Shown: in pieces, positions 14,736 to 19,758 of the stretch
Numbering within the stretch: the stretch's first letter is position 1
Layout: each line of letters begins with the position of its first letter
Source: an uncultured Desulfovibrio sp.
Lineage (GTDB): Bacteria; Desulfobacterota; Desulfovibrionia; Desulfovibrionales; Desulfovibrionaceae
Assembly (NCBI GenBank): GCA_900553065.1
Contig: USBZ01000034.1
Location: 1-19,758, forward strand
Length of the DNA stretch: 19,758 nucleotides
Direction: 5' to 3'
The notes under the pieces: generated by a model
The model's input: only the letters and a program-made list of their open reading frames with translations
Databases searched by the model: none
What the model was told of the DNA's origin: nothing
Program-made: the position numbers and the translations under genes

Positions 14736-15396
14736 GGGCGGCTTCTTTCTTGGCTTTTCTTGCGGCACGCAGCCAGTCGTACCAGGCATCGAGGCCTTCG
14801 CGGCTGCGGCAGGAAACTTCCATGACGGCAAGGTCGGCGTTCAGCGCACGCGCATGGGCGCGGGCCTTCTGCACGTCGAAGTCCACATAGGGGAGCAGGT
14901 CGATCTTGTTGAGGACCATGGCCCTGGCCTTGTGGAACAGATACGGATACTTCTGCGGCTTGTCGTCGCCTTCCGTCACGCTGAGCAGCGCGATCTTGGC
15001 ATCTTCCCCGCAGTCGAATTCCGTGGGGCAGACAAGGTTGCCCACGTTTTCGATAAAGAGAATGTCAAGACCTTCGCAGTCGAGCGACTGCAGGGCTTCG
15101 CTGACCATGCTGCTGTTGAGATGGCATCCGCCTTCGGTATTGATCTGTACGGCCTGCGCGCCGGAAGCCGCCACGCGACGGGCATCGTTGTCGGTCTGAA
15201 GGTCGCCTTCGATCACGGCCATGCGGAATTCTCCCGAAAGGTCGTTCAGCGTGCGTTCCAGAAGGGACGTCTTGCCGGAACCGGGGGAGCTGATGAGATT
15301 GAGCACGAGAGTGCCGCGACGGGCGAAGTCGGCGCGAAGGCGCGCGGCAATGCGGTCATTGGCTTCCAGTACGTTGCGGACAACGGGAATTTCCAT
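14728..15396 (-). CDS. hypB: Hydrogenase nickel-incorporation GTPase HypB
   Basis: HypB is the GTPase that, with HypA, delivers nickel to the large subunit of NiFe hydrogenases. In the 222-residue product the Walker A motif SPGSGKTS is at 37-44, GDLQTD at 64-69, the G-domain metal site is C91-H92 with C123 (ENVGNLVCP, 116-124), and NKID, giving guanine specificity, is at 163-166. There is no N-terminal histidine-rich stretch or CxxCGC high-affinity nickel motif, so it is the short form without nickel storage. A GAGG site lies eight bases before the ATG. hypA is 42 bases upstream and folC overlaps its end. No hydrogenase structural genes or hypC-F are in the window. Confidence 0.95.
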   Translation of the reverse strand: MEIPVVRNVLEANDRIAARLRADFARRGTLVLNLISSPGSGKTSLLERTLNDLSGEFRMAVIEGDLQTDNDARRVAASGAQAVQINTEGGCHLNSSMVSEALQSLDCEGLDILFIENVGNLVCPTEFDCGEDAKIALLSVTEGDDKPQKYPYLFHKARAMVLNKIDLLPYVDFDVQKARAHARALNADLAVMEVSCRSREGLDAWYDWLRAARKAKKEAAHE

Positions 15397-15438
15397 GATA
15401 TGCCTCGAAATGTTCAGGATAAGGGAAGAAGCGCAGCG

Positions 15439-15792
15439 TTACTCCGCTTCCAGATGGTCGAGAAAAATGCCTTCCCCTCCCGCAACGCGGAAAGGAGCGG
15501 TTTCGCCGCAGGCAGGGCAGGGCGCGTACATGGCGTCTCTGCTCTCTGGTGCGAACGAGTGCCCGCACAGGCAGCAGCAGAGACGAAGCGGCTCTTCCAC
15601 CAGTTCCAGCTTCGCTCCTTCGTGGGGAGTTCCTGCGGTCATGACCTCGAAGGCCATGTGCATGGCGTCTGGCTGAACCTGATCAAGAATACCGTGCCGT
15701 ATGCGCAGAAGGGTGAGTCTTGAGGCTCCGTGCCTTGCCAGCTCTTCCTGCGCAATGTCCATAACGCTTGCCATAAGGGAAAGTTCATGCAT
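15439..15792 (-). CDS. hypA: Hydrogenase maturation nickel metallochaperone HypA
   Basis: HypA binds nickel through its N-terminus and works with HypB. The 117-residue protein starts MHELSLM, where the Met-His-Glu nickel site is universal, so the start is certain. Two zinc cysteine pairs are present: C73/C76 (with an extra Cys at 72 and 74) and C92/C95 (PCPAC). It is the first gene of the - strand run hypA-hypB-folC-selA-aminopeptidase. No Shine-Dalgarno sequence is visible: the bases before the ATG read CACCCATTTCC. Just upstream lies a hairpin followed by five T on the coding strand, which may attenuate expression. TATACA at 15802-15807 could be a -10, in which case the mRNA would be almost leaderless (weak inference). 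Confidence 0.95.
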   Translation of the reverse strand: MHELSLMASVMDIAQEELARHGASRLTLLRIRHGILDQVQPDAMHMAFEVMTAGTPHEGAKLELVEEPLRLCCCLCGHSFAPESRDAMYAPCPACGETAPFRVAGGEGIFLDHLEAE

Positions 15793-15813
15793 GGAAATGG
15801 GTGTATAGGAAAA

Positions 15814-15859
15814 AGGCCCGAGCGTCCACTGTGGCAGAATTTTTCACATGATCGGGCCT
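15814..15859 (-). promoter_or_regulatory. Inverted repeat with T-run in the hypA upstream region
   Basis: AGGCCCGA (15814-15821) and TCGGGCCT (15852-15859) are perfect 8-base arms around 30 bases that can fold further. On the - strand the right arm is followed by a T-run, resembling an intrinsic terminator placed 22 bases ahead of the hypA start. It sits in the divergent region shared with the AMIN-domain gene. Confidence 0.45.
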
Positions 15860-15932
15860 GCTTGTCATTGCCCGGTGATGTCGGCTATAGAGGAAGGAAA
15901 ACCGCTTCATGCCTGAAGCTTGAGAGGATCAT

Positions 15933-16985
15933 ATGCACAGAACAGTGCGTCTTTTCGTCTATGCCGGCGCCATGCTGGCCGTCGCTGTAGGCGTTGCCAC
16001 TATGCTCAGGGACGATTCCGGCTATGAGGCCGGACGTTCGGAAATATCGGGAAAACTCGTCGGCCTGACGGAATATCAGGAAAACAGAACGGAAGCCGGA
16101 CACCTGACTGCTCAGGAACCTTCTGCCGTAGAGCGGAAAGCGGAGACTGTTGTCGGTGAGGAGAAGAAGACTCCGTCGAAGGAAGAGGCGGCGCCTGTCG
16201 TAAAGACGCAGGAAAAGAAGAGCTCCGCGCCCGTGGCAGCTCCGAAGGCCGCCGCCCCTGAGAAGAGTGAAAAAGAGGCGGAAGCCGTTTCAAAGGAGGC
16301 AGCCCCGAAGGTGTCCGAACCTGCTCAGGCTCAGACGGAAAAGAAGAGTGACGCCGTTTCGACGGCACGGGTCGAGCCTGAAGCAAAGGACGATGAGGTC
16401 GCCCGAAAGACCTCTGAGCCCGCGCAGAAGGAAGAGAGCGCTGCCGCAGCCGGAAGCGATCCTCTGCCCGTAGTTTCCGTTTCCGCGGAGAGCAGGGGAG
16501 AAGGCGAGGATCCGAAGACTTCCGCTGCTGCGGAAGAAAAACCGGAAGCTTCGGATCAGAAGGGCGGCGCGACCTCTGGCGGCAGCCCCGTGAGTCAGGC
16601 TCTTGCCGAAGTTCGGGCCGACATGTCCGGGGAGGTTTCTGCGGAAAAGCCTGAGGAGAAGGCGGAAAAAGCCGAACCTCAGTATGAAAGAGTGGTGACG
16701 TCCGCCCGGTTCGCCATGCAGGGCAGCCAGATCAAACTGATTCTTCAGGGCAACGCCCCGATGGTCGGTCACTATTTTTCGTTGGAGAATCCTGATCGCA
16801 TCGTGCTGGATCTTGCCGGAAACTGGGAAGTGCAGGTGCCGAAGGTGCCGAGCAATCGCCTTATACGGGCGGTGCGCGTGGGACATCACGACGACAAGAC
16901 CCGTATCGTTTTTGATATGAAAACGCAGGGCAAGGCGGCGCTGGTTCCTCTGGACCGCAACGCACTTGAGCTTCGCATTCAGTAG
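15933..16985 (+). CDS. AMIN-domain envelope protein with long low-complexity linker
   Basis: The 350-residue product has one N-terminal hydrophobic segment (about 7-24, LFVYAGAMLAVAVGVATM), a long Ala/Glu/Lys/Pro/Ser-rich linker (about 55-250) and a C-terminal AMIN-type domain (about 253-350: SARFAMQGSQIKLILQG, YFSLENPDRIVLDLAG, IRAVRVGHHDDKTRIVFDM). AMIN domains target envelope proteins such as AmiC or PilQ to peptidoglycan; here no amidase or secretin domain follows. The layout resembles an inner-membrane-anchored protein spanning the periplasm with a wall-binding tip. GAGAGG five bases before the ATG at 15933 supports the start. The stop is 10 bases before the mtnA ATG, so the two are probably cotranscribed, with no obvious functional link. 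Confidence 0.8.
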   Translation: MHRTVRLFVYAGAMLAVAVGVATMLRDDSGYEAGRSEISGKLVGLTEYQENRTEAGHLTAQEPSAVERKAETVVGEEKKTPSKEEAAPVVKTQEKKSSAPVAAPKAAAPEKSEKEAEAVSKEAAPKVSEPAQAQTEKKSDAVSTARVEPEAKDDEVARKTSEPAQKEESAAAAGSDPLPVVSVSAESRGEGEDPKTSAAAEEKPEASDQKGGATSGGSPVSQALAEVRADMSGEVSAEKPEEKAEKAEPQYERVVTSARFAMQGSQIKLILQGNAPMVGHYFSLENPDRIVLDLAGNWEVQVPKVPSNRLIRAVRVGHHDDKTRIVFDMKTQGKAALVPLDRNALELRIQ

Positions 16986-16995
16986 GGGATTCGCC

Positions 16996-18102
16996 ATGAA
17001 TGTGAATGGAAGGCATTACCGTACCATCTGGACGGAGGGCGAAGGCGAGGCGGAAACGCTGTACATCATCGACCAGACGGCGCTGCCGCACGAGTTCCGC
17101 ATTCGTGCGCTGCGCAGCGTGGACGACGTGTGCCGCGCCATTCGCGAGATGTGGATCCGCGGGGCGGGACTCATCGGCGCCGCTGCCGCGTGGGGCGTGT
17201 GGGTGGCGGCCCGTACGGCTCCGGCCGGAGATTTTACGGCGTTCATGGAGCGCAGCATGGAAGAGCTGCGCCTCACAAGACCAACGGCCGCCAATCTGGT
17301 CTGGGCGCTTGAGCGCCAGAAAAGGGCCATGGCAGGGCTTTCCGGCCAGGACGCGGAACGGGCCGCCCATGCCGAAGCGAAGGCCGTTGCCGATGAGGAT
17401 GCGGAGTTCTGCCGCCTGATAGGTCTGCACGGTCTTGCTCTTATTACAGATGCGGCGGCCCGACATCCCGGACGCCCGGTGAACATTCTCACGCACTGCA
17501 ATGCCGGGTGGCTGGCCTTCGTGGATTACGGCTCCGCGCTGTCTCCGGTTTATGCGGCCTTTGATGCCGGTATCGACGTGCATGTGTGGGTGGATGAAAC
17601 GCGTCCGCGCAATCAGGGCGCGGCCCTGACCGCCTGGGAACTCGGTAGACACGGCGTTCCCCATGATCTTATCGTCGACAATGCCGGCGGCCATCTCATG
17701 CAGCACGGCATGGTGGACATGGTCATTACCGGTGCCGACCGCGTGACGCGCTGCGGCGATGCCGCCAACAAGATCGGCACATATCTCAAGGCTCTTGCCG
17801 CCGCCGACAACGGGATTCCCTTTTATGTGGCGCTTCCGTCCTCCACGTTCGATTTTTCCCTGCGCGACGGCGTACGCGATATTCCCATAGAAGAGCGGGG
17901 AGCGGACGAGGTTCGCCGCATGAACGGTCTTTCGGAAGCGGGAGAGGCGGAAAGCGTGCTCATCTGCCCGCAGGATACGCCGGCCCGGAACTGGGCTTTC
18001 GACGTAACTCCGGCACGTCTCATCACCGGACTCATAACGGAGAGAGGCGTGTGCGAAGCTTCGGAGCAGGGGATTCTTTCACTGTATCCGGAACATGCGT
18101 GA
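16996..18102 (+). CDS. mtnA: S-methyl-5-thioribose-1-phosphate isomerase
   Basis: MtnA converts methylthioribose-1-phosphate to methylthioribulose-1-phosphate; in the DHAP shunt it also acts on 5-deoxyribose-1-phosphate. The 368-residue length fits. Visible: MWIRGAGLIGAAAAWG (52-67), the catalytic Cys168 in THCNAGWLA (166-174), VDETRPRNQGAALTAWEL (199-216) and catalytic Asp248 in TGADRV (245-250), with NKIGTYLKA after it. The AGW after the catalytic cysteine region and FVDYGSAL differ from the TGxLATxGYGTAL of textbook MtnA, suggesting a subfamily. An upstream ATG exists at 16966, but AGGGGA before 16996 and the alignment favour the latter. Its end overlaps the possible aldolase ATG by eight bases. 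With the aldolase and MtnP it gives an oxygen-independent route. Confidence 0.93.
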   Translation: MNVNGRHYRTIWTEGEGEAETLYIIDQTALPHEFRIRALRSVDDVCRAIREMWIRGAGLIGAAAAWGVWVAARTAPAGDFTAFMERSMEELRLTRPTAANLVWALERQKRAMAGLSGQDAERAAHAEAKAVADEDAEFCRLIGLHGLALITDAAARHPGRPVNILTHCNAGWLAFVDYGSALSPVYAAFDAGIDVHVWVDETRPRNQGAALTAWELGRHGVPHDLIVDNAGGHLMQHGMVDMVITGADRVTRCGDAANKIGTYLKALAAADNGIPFYVALPSSTFDFSLRDGVRDIPIEERGADEVRRMNGLSEAGEAESVLICPQDTPARNWAFDVTPARLITGLITERGVCEASEQGILSLYPEHA

Positions 18103-18715
18103 GGAAAAAGTGAACAGAGAAGAAGGATACATCAAGTTCCGCTGTGTGCATGAACCCGGTCCGGCGCCGGAGCATCCCGCCTGGGAGGCTCTGAACGAAC
18201 TGCGTTCCGACCTGGTCAAAGCGGGGCTTGTGGGCGTGCTGGAAAACGGCGTCGGATATGGAAATCTTTCCCTGCGGGCTGATAATGGATTTGTGGTGAC
18301 GGCCACCGCGACGGGACATATTCCGGTGCTGGGCCGTGAGGGCTACTGCCTCGTCACCCGTTGCGACATCGACACCAATACCGTCTGGTCGTCGGGTCCG
18401 GCCCAGGCCAGCTCCGAGTCCATGACGCACGCGGCTGTCTATGAAGCTTCTTCCGTGACGGGATGCGTCATTCATCTTCACCATGCCGGACTGTACGGTC
18501 AGCTCATGGCGGGAAAGGCTCCTGCCACGGCTCCCGAAGCGGTCTTCGGAACGCCCGACATGGCACGCAGCGTTGCCGAGCTTGTGCGGCAGCATCCGGC
18601 AGACGGCGTCATCGCCATGACCGGGCATCCCGACGGATTCATCATGTACGCTCCCGATGTCGATCATATGCGGGACCTTCTGTACATGCTGTCGCAGGGA
18701 TACATTCCCTGCTGA
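18095..18715 (+). CDS. Class II aldolase/adducin-family protein, probable DHAP-shunt aldolase (Ald2-like)
   Basis: In the DHAP shunt such an aldolase splits methylthioribulose-1-phosphate or 5-deoxyribulose-1-phosphate into DHAP and (methylthio)acetaldehyde or acetaldehyde. The 206-residue zinc-fold shows GYGNLSLR (54-61), candidate acid Glu108 (SSESMTH), zinc ligands H127 and H129 (VIHLHH), and H178 in GHPDG. The ATG at 18095 overlaps mtnA by eight bases but has a poor ribosome binding site. An in-frame GTG at 18110 has GAGGA at 18101-18105 and is a strong alternative start, giving 201 residues. MtnB dehydratase and FucA are the nearest alternative assignments by fold; MtnB would need MtnC/MtnD and oxygen, which are absent here, and the neighbours MtnA and MtnP favour the aldolase reading. 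Confidence 0.82.
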   Translation: MREEKVNREEGYIKFRCVHEPGPAPEHPAWEALNELRSDLVKAGLVGVLENGVGYGNLSLRADNGFVVTATATGHIPVLGREGYCLVTRCDIDTNTVWSSGPAQASSESMTHAAVYEASSVTGCVIHLHHAGLYGQLMAGKAPATAPEAVFGTPDMARSVAELVRQHPADGVIAMTGHPDGFIMYAPDVDHMRDLLYMLSQGYIPC

Positions 18716-18758
18716 TCGCCGCTCGGCGGATACGCGGAACAACGGTCGATACGGGGAG

Positions 18759-18797
18759 ATGTCTGTCTTGCGGGGCACAGCCGCCTGAGAGAGACAT
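18759..18797 (+). promoter_or_regulatory. Hairpin between the aldolase gene and mtnP
   Basis: ATGTCTGTCT (18759-18768) and AGAGAGACAT (18788-18797) pair at nine of ten positions, and an inner GCGG/CCGC pair caps the stem. No clear T-run follows, so termination would be partial. It lies 19 bases upstream of the mtnP -10 element. Confidence 0.4.
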
Positions 18798-18815
18798 AGC
18801 CTTCTTATATCATAA

Positions 18816-18821
18816 TATAAT
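18816..18821 (+). promoter_or_regulatory. Perfect -10 element upstream of mtnP
   Basis: TATAAT occurs at 18816-18821 within a short AT-rich stretch, 59 bases before the mtnP start. No good -35 is present at 16-18 bases upstream. It suggests mtnP has its own start site besides read-through from mtnA-aldolase. A small CTCCG/CGGAG hairpin (18831-18848) lies in the resulting leader. Confidence 0.4.
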
Positions 18822-18880
18822 AGACGCGATCTCCGGCTTTTGACGGAGTCGGGCAGACAACAGCGACGGGATGAACGAGC

Positions 18881-19630
18881 ATGAGCAGCAAAATCGGCAT
18901 TATCGGCGGCAGCGGACTGGATGATCCTTCTCTTTTTGAGATCGTTCGAGACATCACGGAAAGCACGCCCTACGGCGATCCCTCCAGTTCGCTGCGGGAA
19001 GGGTTCATTGCCGGAGTACCCGTTGTTCTTCTTGCGAGGCACGGGCGGCAGCATACCATTCCTCCCACGCAGGTGAATTATCGCGCCAACATCTGGGCGC
19101 TGAAGTCGGCGGGCTGCACTCATGTGCTGGCCAGCACGGCTGTCGGATCGCTTCGGGAGGAGATCGAGCGCGGCGACCTGATTCTGCCGGATCAGTTCAT
19201 TGATTTTACCCGGTCGAGAGCCTTGAGCTTTTTTGACTCGTTCGAGCCGGGGAATCCCGTGCATACGGCCATGGCCGACCCCTTCGATGCCGGACTGAGA
19301 AAAGTGATGGCTGAAGAGCTCAGAACTCTCGGTTATCGTTTTCATGACGGCGGAACCGTCGTCACCATAGAAGGGCCGCGTTTTTCCACCAGAGCGGAAT
19401 CCAGAATGTTCCGTCTCTGGGGGGCGGATATCATCAATATGAGCATCGCCACGGAGGCGATCATGGCCAATGAACTGGGCATTCCGTATGCTGCTGTTGC
19501 CATGAGCACGGACTATGATTCCTGGAAGGTGGATGATTCCGTAACCTGGGAAGCCATTCTTGCCGTGGCACAGGCCAATGCCGAAAAGGTGCTGGAACTG
19601 TTCCGGCGAGTAGTTCCGAAGATCGGCTGA
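18881..19630 (+). CDS. mtnP: 5'-methylthioadenosine phosphorylase
   Basis: MtnP phosphorolyses 5'-methylthioadenosine to adenine and methylthioribose-1-phosphate, and many also accept 5'-deoxyadenosine. The 249-residue protein has IIGGSGL (7-13), LARHGRQHTIPP (51-62), NYRANIWAL (66-74), STAVGSL (85-91), EGPRFSTRAESRMFR (164-178), NMS (186-188) and STDYDSW (209-215). The two aspartates of TDYD fit adenine-nucleoside specificity, as in human MTAP, rather than guanosine/inosine. The ATG at 18881 is preceded by a GGGA-type site; a nearer upstream ATG at 18871 is out of frame. mtnK and mtnN are absent, so a one-step phosphorylase route feeds MtnA directly. A terminator follows at 19671-19709. Confidence 0.93.
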   Translation: MSSKIGIIGGSGLDDPSLFEIVRDITESTPYGDPSSSLREGFIAGVPVVLLARHGRQHTIPPTQVNYRANIWALKSAGCTHVLASTAVGSLREEIERGDLILPDQFIDFTRSRALSFFDSFEPGNPVHTAMADPFDAGLRKVMAEELRTLGYRFHDGGTVVTIEGPRFSTRAESRMFRLWGADIINMSIATEAIMANELGIPYAAVAMSTDYDSWKVDDSVTWEAILAVAQANAEKVLELFRRVVPKIG

Positions 19631-19670
19631 GGCGGGAAGACCTGTCTTCTGGCGTTGTGCAGTAATTAAG

Positions 19671-19709
19671 AAGCAGGGGCGGAGAGTTTTCTTCGCCCCT
19701 GCTTATTTG
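19671..19709 (+). terminator. Intrinsic terminator of mtnP
   Basis: AAGCAGGGGCG (19671-19681) pairs perfectly with CGCCCCTGCTT (19694-19704), 12-base loop, followed by ATTTG. It begins 40 bases after the mtnP stop and closes the run. The last 49 bases of the window show no supported feature. Confidence 0.75.
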
Positions 19710-19758
19710 TGGTTTAAGGTCTCTGGAGGCGGAAAAGGTCGCGAGAAGTGCGGTTCTA

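Noticed and set aside
13347..14825. 492-codon open frame on the + strand opposite folC
   Set aside because: It is antisense to a full set of FolC motifs and has no family resemblance.
15834..15850. TGGCA-like word resembling a sigma-54 promoter before the AMIN gene
   Set aside because: The -12 part reads CA where GC is required at the correct spacing.

Overview
The window looks like chromosome of a strictly anaerobic, GC-rich bacterium, most probably a Desulfovibrionaceae-type sulfate or sulfite reducer. This is inferred from the gene set: a tungsten-type aldehyde:ferredoxin oxidoreductase, a MoeA fused to a periplasmic-binding-protein-like domain, a Fe-dependent alcohol dehydrogenase behind a very AT-rich promoter region, NiFe-hydrogenase maturation genes, and a selenocysteine synthase. 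No 16S rRNA or other taxonomic marker is present. I recognise 18 protein genes, no tRNA or rRNA gene and no CRISPR array.

Positions 1-5250 and the AOR gene up to 7076 form a pterin-cofactor (Mo/W) region. Two moeA paralogues run on the + strand; the second carries a C-terminal substrate-binding-like domain. After a convergent junction holding a truncated IS5-type transposase gene come, on the - strand in transcription order, aor (AOR), a moaD-like sulfur carrier and a ThiF/MoeB-like E1. This reads as one enzyme plus the pieces needed to make and insert its cofactor. A nitroreductase and a secreted HbpS/GlcG-like protein follow, each with its own terminator.

Positions 8329-10223 hold an unusually AT-rich 590-bp intergenic region with direct repeats and palindromes, then a Fe-ADH gene closed by an intrinsic terminator. 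Positions 10401-15792 are a - strand run hypA-hypB-folC-selA-M18 aminopeptidase, with a bidirectional terminator at its end. It links NiFe-centre maturation (HypA/HypB), folate polyglutamylation and selenocysteine synthesis.

Positions 15933-19709 are a + strand run: an AMIN-domain envelope protein, mtnA, a class II aldolase gene and mtnP. MtnP, MtnA and this kind of aldolase are the three enzymes of the oxygen-independent DHAP shunt, which turns 5'-methylthioadenosine or 5'-deoxyadenosine into adenine, DHAP and (methylthio)acetaldehyde or acetaldehyde. The Fe-ADH and AOR in the same window are plausible, unproven sinks for those aldehydes. The most interesting points are this possible coupling, the AOR/MoaD/E1/MoeA-PBP cofactor module, and several strong hairpins placed next to genes that lack a normal ribosome binding site (moaD, hypA).
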